DNA of 59,076 nt from Gelidibacter algens (GCF_001678675.1 NZ_LZRN01000027.1:1-59076); one strand, 5' to 3'; positions 1-11,024 are shown, counted from the stretch's first letter. Program-made: numbers and translations. Notes: generated from the letters alone by a model not told the origin.

Positions 1-81
1 ATCTAATTTTCTTGAATAGTTTCTCGCAACGTTAATGATAACAAACTAAGACCCATTACTCATACTAAATTTTTTTATGGA

Positions 82-89
82 TAAATTTG
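82..89 (+). promoter_or_regulatory. possible -7 box before the NRPS-PKS gene
   Basis: TAAATTTG matches the Bacteroidota -7 consensus TAnnTTTG and lies 85 bp before the ATG of the first biosynthetic gene. I see no convincing TTG at the usual -33 distance, so this is a weak prediction from a short motif in AT-rich DNA. Confidence 0.3.
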
Positions 90-174
90 TTCTTAAAATT
101 AGTTAAGCGGGCATAAAAGATGATACCTTACATAGATTGGATTTACTATACCTCGCTAATCAAATTGGAATAAA

Positions 175-3100
175 ATGCACAACCCTAACAACGTTTACCT
201 ACTTTTTGAAAAGGCAGCAAGGTCTTATCCTGATGGTCTTTGCATCCTAACCGAAACAGACCAACTAACCTATAGACAGACCGAAGAGGAAATTTTAAAA
301 GTTTATAATACTATTTTAGGTCATGCCAGGAATGAAGAAATTATTGGCGTCCCAACATCCCGATGTATTGATCAAATAATCTTTGTATTATCTGTATTAA
401 AAGCGGGTAAAGCATATCTTCCCATTGATTTTGGTTACCCTGAAAAAAGGCTGGAAAGCATCATTGGCAATTCGAAACTATCATTTTGCTTAACTACACA
501 TAAAGACGAGACTAATGTCCTATCAATTGGCCTTAAGCCATTAATTGTTAGTAACATCGATCAACCTGTCGATCATGCAATCATAGAATCAAACACCAAA
601 AATTTAAGCACTTACATATTATATACGTCAGGTTCAACAGGCGAACCTAAAGGCGTTTGTATGGGTGAGAAAGCAATGGTTAATCTCATTACTTGGCAAA
701 ATAACAACTCAACAAGTAAAATCGGCTCACGCACTCTACAATTTGCGCCTCTGACCTTTGATGTTTCTTTTCAAGAAATCATGGCAACCTTAAGCAATGG
801 CGGCACATTGGTACTTATTAACGACGCTTTAAGACTTGATATGGTTGCGCTTTTAAATTATATAGACAAGCAACAGGTGAATAGATTGTTTTTACCTTTT
901 GTAGCATTACAGGCACTGGCTGAAGCCGCTTCGAGTATTGGGCTATTTCCAATGTCTCTTAAAGAAGTAATGACTGCTGGAGAACAACTTAAAATCACAC
1001 CCCAAGTAAGTAACTTTTTTAGCAAAATAAGTGATTGCGTACTCTACAATCAATATGGACCAACGGAATGTCATGTAGTCACGGAACTAAAATTAGATGG
1101 TAATCCTGCCAATTGGCCAACACTGCCAACCATTGGCAAGCCTATTAGCAATACTTCGATATTGATTCTCAATAAAAATCAAGAATTAGTACCTGATGGA
1201 ACGATTGGAGAACTTTATATCGCTGGAGATTGTATGGCAGAAGGCTATTTGAACAATAAAGAATTAACCGACGAGAAATTTATCAATTGGAATTCCCCTG
1301 ATGGGAAAAACACACGTATTTATCGTACGGGAGATATCGCACAGTATTTACCAGATGGCAATATAGAATTTCTTGGGCGTGAAGATGATCAAGTTAAAAT
1401 CAGCGGTCACAGAATAGAACTCGCAGAAATAGAATTGGCAATTAATTCGGTATCTGGTATCGAGCAAACAGTGGTGATTGCTTCCAATCATTTGGCAGGC
1501 CAAACGCGATTGGTCGCCTATATTCAGCCGAGTGAAAAAACTCTGGATGTCGCTGAAATTCGCCAAAAGGTTTCAAATATATTACCAGAGTATATGATGC
1601 CTTCCTATTTTACATTAATTGAAGAGTTTCCTCGGACGTCGAGCGGTAAAATCGACAAAAAGAAATTGCCCGCGCCTCAATACAGTAGACCGAGTTCTGC
1701 GCCTCCTTATAAAGCAGCAACGACCGAAATTCAGAAACATATCGCCAAAGTCTGGGCTGATTTATTGAGCATCCCTAAAATCGGTATTGATGATAACTTT
1801 TTTGAATTAGGTGGAACCTCATTATTAGCCCAAAAAGTAGTTGCCATTCTCTTAAAGGATTACAACTATTCATTACCTGTAACTAAACTCTATCAATTCC
1901 CAAGAATTGCGGAAATTTCCAAATACCTAGACCCTAACAAAAGTACCAAGACTAAAAAAACTATTAAAAAAGGCCCTGTTGACGGTACTTCTAAAGACGT
2001 AGCTGTTATTGGCATGGCAGGGAGATTTCCTGGAGCCAATACCATTCAAGAATTATGGGACGTTCTCAAAGAGGGACGAGAAACGATATCCTTTTTCACT
2101 AAAGAAGAATTGGATAAAACGATTCCTGATGGGTTGCGAAATGACCCTCTTTATGTGAGAGCTCGTGGCATCATTCCATCAGCACAACAATTTGACGCTG
2201 GGTTTTTTGGTTTAAATCCGAAGGTGGCATCAGTAATGGATCCTCAACAACGTTTATTTTTAGAATCAGCATGGGAAGTCCTTGAACAAACAGGATATCT
2301 TCCTAAACATTATGATGGCAGCATCGGTGTGTATGCTGGTACTGGGATGAATACCTATTATCTAAATAATGTCATTCCCAATAGAGAACTATTAAATCAA
2401 GTTGGTGATTTACAGGCAAGTTCGCTTAACGAAAAAGATTATATTGCTACCAGAACGGCTTATCATTTAAATTTAAAAGGACCAGCCGTCAGCGTTCATT
2501 CTGCATGTTCTACGTCTCTACTTGCAATTGCACAGGCAGTTGAAGCTATAAGAAATGGACAATGTGATGTAGCAATCGCTGGCGCATCTAGCGTAACTGC
2601 CCCAATATACAGTGGTCACCTATATCAAGAAGGCTCCATCATGAGTCCCGATGGACATTGTCGCTCATTTGATGCGGAAGCAAAAGGAACTGTCTTTAGT
2701 GATGGATGTGGTGTCGTACTTCTGAAAAGCTTGGAAGCCGCAAAAAAAGATGGCGATTATATTTACGGTACTATAAAAGGCATTGGAATAAATAACGATG
2801 GTGGCGAGAAAGGAAGTTTCACAGCTCCAAGTGTCGAAGGACAATCTGAAGCCATATTTCGAGCATTAAACGATGCGAATATATCTCCTTCTGATATTAG
2901 TTACATTGAAACACATGGCACAGCAACTCCAATAGGAGATCCTATAGAAATTGAAGGTCTGCAAGAAGCGTTTGGTGAGCAGAGTCAGAAAGGCTATTGC
3001 GCGATTGGTTCCATAAAAAGTAATATGGGTCATTTGACTGCAGCGGCTGGTGTGGCTGGTTTTATAAAGACTATATTGGCTCTAAACCATCGTCAGTTAC

Positions 3101-6100
3101 CTCCTTCTTTGGGCTTTTCAGAACCTAATCCTGCCATTGATTTTGCTAACAGTCCTTTCTTTGTCAATACTATTTTACGTGATTGGGAATCTAAAAATGT
3201 GCGACGTGCAGGCATCAGTTCTTTCGGAGTTGGTGGTACGAATGTTCATATTGTCGTTGAAGAGGCTGAAACTAAACAAATAACTTCTGGAGATAGTAAG
3301 CCTTTACAGATTTTGACATGGTCTGCAAAAACAGACAACAGCCTTGAAGGCTACAAAATAGCTTTGGGCAATTATATAAAGTCGTCAACTGAATTAAATT
3401 TAGCTGACGTTGCATATTCGTTAAGTGCGACAAGAGACACGTTTAATAAACGTAGTTTCGTTTTAGCAACTGATTCAGAAAACGCCATAGATCAATTATT
3501 GCTTGATGGTTCAACGTCTGTAAAGAATTCTGATTTGAAAGCTGTACCAAGCAATTTGGCATTCCTTTTTCCAGGACAAGGTGCACAATATTTACAAATG
3601 GGAAAAGCACTTTATGAGCATGAAGAAGTGTTTCAAAAAGCAGTAAATCAATGTGCCGAATTATTACAGGAAGCCTATAATTATGACATCCGAACAATTA
3701 TTTATCCTGAAAGCAATTCACAAGAAGCTGAAGACCGATTAAAGGATACCCAATACACGCAACCAGCATTATTCGTTGTAGAATATGCTTTATCTCAACT
3801 TTGGATGAGCTGGGGAATTCAACCTACAATGCTCTGCGGACATAGTATTGGTGAATTTGTTGCCGCTCATTTGGCTGGCATATTTACATTGAAAGATGCC
3901 TTATTATTGGTTGCCGTTCGTGGGAAATTGGTTAGTGATCTTCCTGGTGGCAGTATGTTATCCGTTAGAACGACGTTTGAGAATCTGTCTGAAATATTAC
4001 CAGAAACGCTCTGTGTTGCTGCTGTAAATTCCGATCAATTATGTGTGGTTTCAGGTGAAGACAAAGACATAGAAGAATTCGCCAAACTATTAGAGGAAAA
4101 GGAAATTCCCAATCGATTACTTTTAACGAGTCATGCCTTTCATTCTACGATGATGGATCCTGTTCTCGAAGAATTTGAATCCGAAGTCAGTAAACTGTCC
4201 TTAAGCATTCCCAGAATACCAATTGTTTCAACAGTCACTGGAACATGGTTAAGCGATTCAGAAGCCACCAATCCTAAATATTGGTCTGACCATTTACGCG
4301 CCACTGTTCGTTTTTCCGACGCTATGGAAACAGCGCTTGGACTAGAAGATATTGTGTTATTGGAAATTGGTCCAGGTCGTGCCCTAACGACCTTATCACA
4401 ACAAAAAAAGAAAACGAAATCCGCAAGTTCAATTGCAACATTGGTTGTTCCTGACGAAAATGAAAATTCATATCATACTGTTTTATCTGCTTTAGGCCAA
4501 CTATGGTTAAAAGGAATAGAACCTGACTGGTCAGCATTTTACGAAGGTCAATCTCGACAAAAGGTTTTACTGCCATCATACGTGTTTGACCGCAAGCATT
4601 GTTGGGTAGATCCACCATTAACAGAAACATCTACTATTAATTTTAATACGCAAACAGAATCGAACCTCAATCAACCGATACAAACTCAAATGAATACCGC
4701 ATTACAACCTAACAGAAAAGCAATACTTCTTGAAAAAATTTCGGATATCGTCATGAATACTTCAGGAATGGAATTAGAATCTTCTGAACACGACCAAAAC
4801 TTTCTTGAACTTGGTCTCGATTCACTTGTTCTGACGCAAATGGCAATAACCTGTAAAAATGAATTTAAAATTCCAATAACATTCCGTCAGCTAAATGGAG
4901 AATTTAGCACACCGAATCTTTTGGCCACTTACTTGGATGATAATTTACCTAAAGAGATTTTTGCTCCAGAGCCTCTACAGATTCCTGTACAACAAACTGT
5001 TCATCATAACAATCCCAGCCTTGTTTCGCAACCGAATGTAACTTCCAATAATAATAATAATAATAACAACAATATCGATAATTCTGCCATAGGCCTTATC
5101 GCACAACAGCTGCAATTATTAGGGAAACAATTGGATTTATTACAAGGCAATGTATCATCTCAACCTTTTCAAGTTCAAAGCCAAAATGCTAATCCAATAC
5201 CGTTCAGTCTTGATCAGATGAATGGAACTTACAAAACACCTTTAACAAACAGTGATGATACGTCTGAAGATTCTTTAACAGAAGAAGAAAAAAAGGAACT
5301 CAAGAAACCATTCGGAGCTTCTCCTCGAATTGAAAAGTCCTCTACTGGACTCAACAAGCAGCAAAAATCATTTATTGATAAATTAACGTTTTCCTACAAT
5401 AAAAAAACGGCTGGTAGTAAAGCGTATACCCAAAAACATCGTCCGCATATGTCCGATCCGCGAGTGGTATCTGGCTTTAAACCATTTACAAAAGAATTGG
5501 TATATCCTATTGTAGTCGAGAAATCATCCGGTAATAGGCTGTGGGATATTGATGGCAATGAGTACATCGATACTCTAAATGGCTTTGGTTCGAGTTTATT
5601 TGGTCACCAACCAGAATTTATAACCAAGGTGCTACATGAACAAATAGAAAGCGGTTATGAGGTAGGTCCGCAGCATCCATTAGCGGGTGAAGTATGCGAA
5701 CTACTTTGTGAATTTACGGGTCTTGAACGTGCTGCACTTTGCAATACAGGATCAGAAGCCGTTTTAGGTGCGATGCGAATTGCTCGAACGGTTACAGGAC
5801 GTTCCCTAATTGTTGCCTTCTCTGGTGCATACCATGGAATCAATGATGAAGGTTTGGTAAGAGGATCCAAAAAATTGAAAACCTTTCCAGCTTCTGCTGG
5901 TATTCTCGGCAATTCGGTACAAAATGTATTGATTTTAGAATATGGTACCGACGAAAGTTTAGAAATTATCCGTAACCGTTCGCATGAACTCGCTGCGGTT
6001 ATTGTTGAACCTGTGCAAAGCCGTAGACCTGAATTTCAGCCGGTTGAATTCCTTAAAGAAATACGAAAAATTACAAAAGCAACAGATACCGCATTTATAT

Positions 6101-6855
6101 TTGATGAAGTTATTACGGGTTTCAGAATTCATCCAGGTGGTGCGCAAGCGTTGTTCGGCATTAAAGCAGATTTAGCTACTTATGGAAAGGTCATAGGTGG
6201 TGGTATTTCCATTGGTGCCATTGTAGGAAGTAAAACGTATATGGATGCACTTGACGGTGGATTTTGGCAATACGGAGATGATTCCTATCCAGAAATTGGT
6301 GTCACCTACTTTGCTGGTACTTTTGTGCGTCATCCATTGGCACTTGCTGCTTCAAAAGCTTCTTTATTACACATGAAAGAAAAAGGAGAATCCCTTCAAA
6401 GAGATCTTAATCTTTTAACCGAAAATTATGCAAAAGATTTAAACAGAGAGTTTGCGAAGCGCAGCCTACCTATGGAGATAAACTATTTTGGTTCTTTATG
6501 GCGACTCAAAATATTGGAAGATATTCCTTATGCTGAATTGCTTTTTGTTATGATGCGGGAAAAAGGCATTCACGTTTGGGATGGTTTTCCTTGTTTTATG
6601 ACGACTGCCTATAAAATGGAAGATATACATACCCTTAAAAATACATTTATATCTTGTGTTGATGAACTTATATCTGCTGGTATTTTAAATTCCCATCAAA
6701 ATGATACGGTAATAAATCATACTGAATCTCCGATCGAAGCTTTAAACAAACCACCAGTGCCTGGCGCACGTTTAGGCATGGATCAGTTAGGCAATCCAGC
6801 GTGGTTTGTGGAAGATTCGAAAGAAAAAGGTAATTTTGTAAAAATTGAGTTATAA
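175..6855 (+). CDS. hybrid NRPS-PKS-aminotransferase (A-T-KS-AT-ACP-AMT)
   Basis: Multidomain synthase of 2226 aa. Domains in order: adenylation (about 1-505; P-loop TSGSTGEPKG near 150), peptidyl carrier (phosphopantetheine Ser549 in GGTSL), ketosynthase (about 607-1030; Cys778 in ACSTS, later HGTATPIGDP and SNMGH), acyltransferase (about 1120-1430; Ser1224 in GHSIGEF; the HAFH motif is the malonyl-CoA type), acyl carrier (Ser1550 in GLDSL), an Asn-rich linker (about 1625-1633), and a class III PLP aminotransferase (about 1750-2180; DEVITGF, Lys2005 in YGKVIGGG). There is no ketoreductase, so the beta-keto group should go straight to the aminotransferase and become a beta-amine. I read the adenylation pocket as D-V-Q-F-M-A-Q-V-V, nearest to proline codes; this substrate call is an inference. 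The C-terminal PPVPGARLG...NPAWFV tail probably hands the chain to the next protein. Confidence 0.93.
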   Translation: MHNPNNVYLLFEKAARSYPDGLCILTETDQLTYRQTEEEILKVYNTILGHARNEEIIGVPTSRCIDQIIFVLSVLKAGKAYLPIDFGYPEKRLESIIGNSKLSFCLTTHKDETNVLSIGLKPLIVSNIDQPVDHAIIESNTKNLSTYILYTSGSTGEPKGVCMGEKAMVNLITWQNNNSTSKIGSRTLQFAPLTFDVSFQEIMATLSNGGTLVLINDALRLDMVALLNYIDKQQVNRLFLPFVALQALAEAASSIGLFPMSLKEVMTAGEQLKITPQVSNFFSKISDCVLYNQYGPTECHVVTELKLDGNPANWPTLPTIGKPISNTSILILNKNQELVPDGTIGELYIAGDCMAEGYLNNKELTDEKFINWNSPDGKNTRIYRTGDIAQYLPDGNIEFLGREDDQVKISGHRIELAEIELAINSVSGIEQTVVIASNHLAGQTRLVAYIQPSEKTLDVAEIRQKVSNILPEYMMPSYFTLIEEFPRTSSGKIDKKKLPAPQYSRPSSAPPYKAATTEIQKHIAKVWADLLSIPKIGIDDNFFELGGTSLLAQKVVAILLKDYNYSLPVTKLYQFPRIAEISKYLDPNKSTKTKKTIKKGPVDGTSKDVAVIGMAGRFPGANTIQELWDVLKEGRETISFFTKEELDKTIPDGLRNDPLYVRARGIIPSAQQFDAGFFGLNPKVASVMDPQQRLFLESAWEVLEQTGYLPKHYDGSIGVYAGTGMNTYYLNNVIPNRELLNQVGDLQASSLNEKDYIATRTAYHLNLKGPAVSVHSACSTSLLAIAQAVEAIRNGQCDVAIAGASSVTAPIYSGHLYQEGSIMSPDGHCRSFDAEAKGTVFSDGCGVVLLKSLEAAKKDGDYIYGTIKGIGINNDGGEKGSFTAPSVEGQSEAIFRALNDANISPSDISYIETHGTATPIGDPIEIEGLQEAFGEQSQKGYCAIGSIKSNMGHLTAAAGVAGFIKTILALNHRQLPPSLGFSEPNPAIDFANSPFFVNTILRDWESKNVRRAGISSFGVGGTNVHIVVEEAETKQITSGDSKPLQILTWSAKTDNSLEGYKIALGNYIKSSTELNLADVAYSLSATRDTFNKRSFVLATDSENAIDQLLLDGSTSVKNSDLKAVPSNLAFLFPGQGAQYLQMGKALYEHEEVFQKAVNQCAELLQEAYNYDIRTIIYPESNSQEAEDRLKDTQYTQPALFVVEYALSQLWMSWGIQPTMLCGHSIGEFVAAHLAGIFTLKDALLLVAVRGKLVSDLPGGSMLSVRTTFENLSEILPETLCVAAVNSDQLCVVSGEDKDIEEFAKLLEEKEIPNRLLLTSHAFHSTMMDPVLEEFESEVSKLSLSIPRIPIVSTVTGTWLSDSEATNPKYWSDHLRATVRFSDAMETALGLEDIVLLEIGPGRALTTLSQQKKKTKSASSIATLVVPDENENSYHTVLSALGQLWLKGIEPDWSAFYEGQSRQKVLLPSYVFDRKHCWVDPPLTETSTINFNTQTESNLNQPIQTQMNTALQPNRKAILLEKISDIVMNTSGMELESSEHDQNFLELGLDSLVLTQMAITCKNEFKIPITFRQLNGEFSTPNLLATYLDDNLPKEIFAPEPLQIPVQQTVHHNNPSLVSQPNVTSNNNNNNNNNIDNSAIGLIAQQLQLLGKQLDLLQGNVSSQPFQVQSQNANPIPFSLDQMNGTYKTPLTNSDDTSEDSLTEEEKKELKKPFGASPRIEKSSTGLNKQQKSFIDKLTFSYNKKTAGSKAYTQKHRPHMSDPRVVSGFKPFTKELVYPIVVEKSSGNRLWDIDGNEYIDTLNGFGSSLFGHQPEFITKVLHEQIESGYEVGPQHPLAGEVCELLCEFTGLERAALCNTGSEAVLGAMRIARTVTGRSLIVAFSGAYHGINDEGLVRGSKKLKTFPASAGILGNSVQNVLILEYGTDESLEIIRNRSHELAAVIVEPVQSRRPEFQPVEFLKEIRKITKATDTAFIFDEVITGFRIHPGGAQALFGIKADLATYGKVIGGGISIGAIVGSKTYMDALDGGFWQYGDDSYPEIGVTYFAGTFVRHPLALAASKASLLHMKEKGESLQRDLNLLTENYAKDLNREFAKRSLPMEINYFGSLWRLKILEDIPYAELLFVMMREKGIHVWDGFPCFMTTAYKMEDIHTLKNTFISCVDELISAGILNSHQNDTVINHTESPIEALNKPPVPGARLGMDQLGNPAWFVEDSKEKGNFVKIEL
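5047..5073 (+). repeat. AAT/AAC codon run in the ACP-aminotransferase linker
   Basis: A run of Asn codons (mostly AAT, some AAC) encodes a short poly-Asn stretch in the flexible linker after the second carrier domain. It is in frame, so unit gain or loss would change linker length only. Confidence 0.7.
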
Positions 6856-7031
6856 AAATTTGAAAAAAATTTGCTGTGCTTACATTGAGTAAACAATTAG
6901 TTCAAAATGCCAAATTTTCAATTTAGAAAAAACCTATTTTTTTGATAAAATTACCATTAATATCTATTTGGAAACTTTTCTATCTTTATCGATAACTTAT
7001 AAAAGCGTTTTAAATTCTTGAATTCAAATTG

Positions 7032-10000
7032 ATGAACCAATCCACTTCTTTGAACACTATTGATAATTTCAATCCTTTTGCAGGACCAGAAATTGAAAAA
7101 GTAATTTATACGACGCAATCACAGGCGGAAATATGGATTGCCTGCAAATTAGGAGATGAGGATGCCAGCAGAGCCTATAACGAATCCATATCTTTAATCT
7201 TAAAGGGCAGTTTGAATGAAACTGCAATTCAAAAAGCTTTAGAAGATTTGGTAAAACGCCATGAGGCGTTACGATCGGTTTTCAGTACCGACGGGCGATT
7301 TATGACTGTTTTTAAAGAACTTCCCATTCAATCACATCAACACGATGCCTCAAGTTTAAGCGATTCTGAAAAAATTAAAGTTGTAAAAGGCTATCTATCC
7401 GCAGATGCCAATTACGTTTTTGACTTATTAAAAGGACCCCTTTTAAAAGTGGGATTAATTAAACTGTCTGAAACTGAACATCACTTGGTACTCACAGGAC
7501 ACCATATCGTTTGCGATGGTTGGTCTTTGGGAATTATGCTTCAGGAGTTGGGAAGTCTCTATTCTGCGACTATTCAAAACACAAATCACAATTTACCAAA
7601 GCCTGAAAGTTTTTCTGCCTATGCCATCGAGCAACAGGCGTATTTAGAAAGTGAGGCACATTCAATCAATGAAACCTTTTGGCTCAATCAATTTAAAGGT
7701 GAGGTTCCGCAATTGACATTGCCTACTGATTTTCCAAGACCACAGTTCAGAACCTTCAAAAGTGAGCGTATTGATCTACCGATGGACATGGATTTGGTAG
7801 ACTCACTGAAAAAAACGGGACTAAAGCAAGGATCAAGTTTTGTAACCACACTCCTATCCGCTTTTGAGATTTTTCTATACACACAAACCGGTCAAAACAG
7901 CATTGTCTTGGGATTGCCATCGGCAGATCAAGCTGCCAGCGGAAAAACCCAAATGATTGGACATTGTGTCAACCTGTTGCCTTTACGAAGTGAAATTGAT
8001 GCGAATATCAGTTTTAACGATTATCTTAAACTACGAAAGCCTCAACTTTTTGATGCTTACGAACATCAAAAATTTAGTTTTGGGGAATTGCTCCAAAAGC
8101 TTTCTATCGCGAGAGATCCATCGCGAGTCCCTTTAGTTCCTGTCGTTTTTAATATTGATATGGGCATGGACGACGCAGTGTCGTTTTCAGGATTGAATTA
8201 CGAACTAAAAAGTAATCCAAGAGCCTACGAAACCTTCGAAATTTTCCTAAATGCATCTGGATCGGCAAAAGATCTCATTTTAGAATGGTCTTATAATTCA
8301 AGTCTCTTCAAACCAGAAACCATACAAAAGATGATGGCTTCTTTTGAAGACATCATCACTACTGTAGTTGCTAATCCCAATATTAAAATTGGTGATATTC
8401 TTAAGGTAGATGATTCGGCGTATTTAGAGCTGAACAATACTTCCGCTGCTTATCCGCAGCTGCCATTGCATGAATTAATTTTAAAACAAGCGCTTTTCAA
8501 TCCCTCAAAAATAGCATTGAAATTTAAGAAAGAAGAAATTTCCTATGGCGATTTAGAGAAAAAAGTGCACCAAATGTCGCATTATTTGAAAGATAATGGT
8601 GTGGAAAATGGTGATTGTGTAGGAGTTTCATTACCAAGATCCATTGATTTGCTAATCACATTGATTGCTATTATGGAATGTGGTGCGACTTACCTCCCAT
8701 TAGATCCCAGCTATCCTATCCAACGCTTGGAATTTATGTTGGAAGACTCGGAAGCCAAATTCATTATTTCTACAAAATCCGCGTCGTCAGCTCTACTGTC
8801 TAACGCGACATTATTTCTTTTAGAGGATATTTTACCTGAATTATACAAATATCCGCATACGCCATTAACTGAAAAGGTAGATATTCATCAAGCCGTTTAT
8901 ATACTTTATACTTCAGGCTCGACAGGAAGGCCCAAGGGAGTCCCAATTTCGCACAGGAATTTGGTAAATCTTCTCTACAGTTTTTTGGAAAAACCAGGTA
9001 TAATAGAAACAGATATTCTAATTTCAATAACAACAATTTCTTTTGACATTGCTATGGCGGAATTATTTGCGCCACTTTTAAAAGGCGCCAAATTGGTTCT
9101 AACCGACGAAGAAACTGCCAAGGATACGCGTTTACTTCTAAATCTTATGAAAGATGAAGGGATCACAATGATGCAGGCGACTCCAGCAACTTGGCAAATG
9201 CTGCTCTATTCTGGATGGGAAGAACCGTTGCCGATTAGAGCCATATCCACAGGAGAAGCGTTACCTATGATTTTGGCAAAAAGCATCATGGCGAGGGTAA
9301 CTGAACTTTGGAATATGTATGGTCCGACGGAAACTACGATATGGTCTGCAATGAAGCAAGTTTTGAAGACTGATGATGTCATTACCATAGGTCGTCCTAT
9401 GGCCAACACCCAACTTTATATTGTAGATGAACAGAATAGATTGGTAGCACCAGGTAAAACTGGCGAGCTTTGTATTGCTGGAGATGGCGTTTCAAAAGGC
9501 TATTGGAAGCGAGAGGATTTGACTATTGAAAAGTTTGTAGAGAATCCATTTAAAACGGAGATAGGCGCTGTTTTATATCGCACAGGAGATTTAGCCAAAC
9601 TACTTCCAAATGGAGATGTCCATTGTTTGGGTCGTATAGATGATCAAGTTAAAATTAGAGGACAACGAATAGAATTAGGAGAAATAGAGCAGGCTTTGGA
9701 TGCGTTGGATGGAGTACATTCTTCCGTAGTATTGGTCAATGAAGATCTTTTAATAGCCTTTGTGATTTCAACTGAAAAGACCATTGATGAAACAAATAAG
9801 GTGAATGTCTGGAAAGCAACGCTGAAAAAAGAGCTTCCGGCGCACATGTTGCCACAACAATTTATTTTAGTTAAAGAATTTCCTAAAACCTTAAGTGGCA
9901 AATTAGATCGGAAAGCCTTGCTTCAGCTTGTAGCGAATACATCTGAAAAGATCGGTTTTACGGAACCTACTACGCCATCAGAAAAGATTATTGCGACCAT

Positions 10001-11024
10001 TTGGCAAGACTGTCTAAAAATAGATAAGATAGATGCCAACAGCGATTTTTTCGAGATTGGTGGACATTCCATTGTTGGTGTTCAGGTGATGGCTCGAATT
10101 GAAAAGGAAACTGAAAATAGATTGCCGTTGGTTGCATTGCTCAAACACCCTACAATTAAACAATTGGCTGCCTATATGGACAAAGAGTTCATTACTTGGG
10201 ATTCATTGGTCCCCTTAAAAACGGGAGGAACCAAACCAGCGTTATATGTAGTTCACGGAGCTAATCACAATGTTTTAATGTTCAATGCGTTGGCTCATAG
10301 ACTAGATAAAGACCAGCCTGTGTATGGCCTTCAGTCTAGAGGATTAAGTGGTGTAGACGAACCTCATGATTCCATTGATCAAATGGCAGCAGATTATATT
10401 GCTGAAATTGTTGCCTCCAATCCAGACGGACCTTATGCTTTGGGTGGCTTTTCTTATGGCGGCATTGTCGCTTATGAAATGGCAAGGCAATTGCTGGCAC
10501 AAGGGAAAAAAGTAACCATTTTAGCACAATTTGACACTTATGTATATCCATCTTACTATTACACAAGTCCTTTTAAGAAAAAACTACTAATGAACTTATT
10601 CCAGATGGGAAAAGTAGTGTACTTAAGTTTCAACATGTTTGCCAGCAAAAAGCATTTTATACGAAGAAAGGCACTATTGAAAATCCAAATTTCGGGCTTG
10701 TTTTTAAAGTTAAAACATGGAACAGAGAAGCAATACGAAATGCAGTTTAACGTGCCTTATAAAATGGAACACAATCATAGCATAGCCACCAACGCCTATA
10801 CCATAACGCCACAGGATATTGTGATTGATTTATTTAGAGCACAGGAAGAAATTAATTTTGTCCACGATCACGATTTATTGGGATGGAAAAAAATGGGTGG
10901 TAGAGGCATTCGAAAACACATGGTACCTGGTAATCACGTTGATATGTTTGATGAGCCCTATGTAGAAGCCTTAGCAAAAAGCCTTCAAAATGTACTGGAC
11001 ACCAAGAACTTAAAAAGTGTATAG
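7032..11024 (+). CDS. NRPS module with thioesterase (C-A-T-TE)
   Basis: Second assembly-line protein, 1330 aa from the ATG; a TTG one codon upstream is less likely. It has a condensation domain (about 20-450; HHIVCDG with His157, His158 and Asp162), an adenylation domain (about 470-960; TSGSTGRPKG and SGKLDR), a carrier domain (Ser1013 in GGHSI) and a type I thioesterase (about 1070-1325; Ser1141 in GFSYGG, late His in GNHVDMF). I read the pocket code as D-I-A-Q-I-T-M-I-W-K. It resembles the glycine-type DILQLGMIWK found in other bacteria but differs at three positions, so a small residue is only a guess. It should accept the beta-amino acyl chain from the upstream protein, add one amino acid and release the product by hydrolysis or cyclisation. 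The 176-bp gap to the upstream gene shows no clear terminator. Confidence 0.93.
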   Translation: MNQSTSLNTIDNFNPFAGPEIEKVIYTTQSQAEIWIACKLGDEDASRAYNESISLILKGSLNETAIQKALEDLVKRHEALRSVFSTDGRFMTVFKELPIQSHQHDASSLSDSEKIKVVKGYLSADANYVFDLLKGPLLKVGLIKLSETEHHLVLTGHHIVCDGWSLGIMLQELGSLYSATIQNTNHNLPKPESFSAYAIEQQAYLESEAHSINETFWLNQFKGEVPQLTLPTDFPRPQFRTFKSERIDLPMDMDLVDSLKKTGLKQGSSFVTTLLSAFEIFLYTQTGQNSIVLGLPSADQAASGKTQMIGHCVNLLPLRSEIDANISFNDYLKLRKPQLFDAYEHQKFSFGELLQKLSIARDPSRVPLVPVVFNIDMGMDDAVSFSGLNYELKSNPRAYETFEIFLNASGSAKDLILEWSYNSSLFKPETIQKMMASFEDIITTVVANPNIKIGDILKVDDSAYLELNNTSAAYPQLPLHELILKQALFNPSKIALKFKKEEISYGDLEKKVHQMSHYLKDNGVENGDCVGVSLPRSIDLLITLIAIMECGATYLPLDPSYPIQRLEFMLEDSEAKFIISTKSASSALLSNATLFLLEDILPELYKYPHTPLTEKVDIHQAVYILYTSGSTGRPKGVPISHRNLVNLLYSFLEKPGIIETDILISITTISFDIAMAELFAPLLKGAKLVLTDEETAKDTRLLLNLMKDEGITMMQATPATWQMLLYSGWEEPLPIRAISTGEALPMILAKSIMARVTELWNMYGPTETTIWSAMKQVLKTDDVITIGRPMANTQLYIVDEQNRLVAPGKTGELCIAGDGVSKGYWKREDLTIEKFVENPFKTEIGAVLYRTGDLAKLLPNGDVHCLGRIDDQVKIRGQRIELGEIEQALDALDGVHSSVVLVNEDLLIAFVISTEKTIDETNKVNVWKATLKKELPAHMLPQQFILVKEFPKTLSGKLDRKALLQLVANTSEKIGFTEPTTPSEKIIATIWQDCLKIDKIDANSDFFEIGGHSIVGVQVMARIEKETENRLPLVALLKHPTIKQLAAYMDKEFITWDSLVPLKTGGTKPALYVVHGANHNVLMFNALAHRLDKDQPVYGLQSRGLSGVDEPHDSIDQMAADYIAEIVASNPDGPYALGGFSYGGIVAYEMARQLLAQGKKVTILAQFDTYVYPSYYYTSPFKKKLLMNLFQMGKVVYLSFNMFASKKHFIRRKALLKIQISGLFLKLKHGTEKQYEMQFNVPYKMEHNHSIATNAYTITPQDIVIDLFRAQEEINFVHDHDLLGWKKMGGRGIRKHMVPGNHVDMFDEPYVEALAKSLQNVLDTKNLKSV

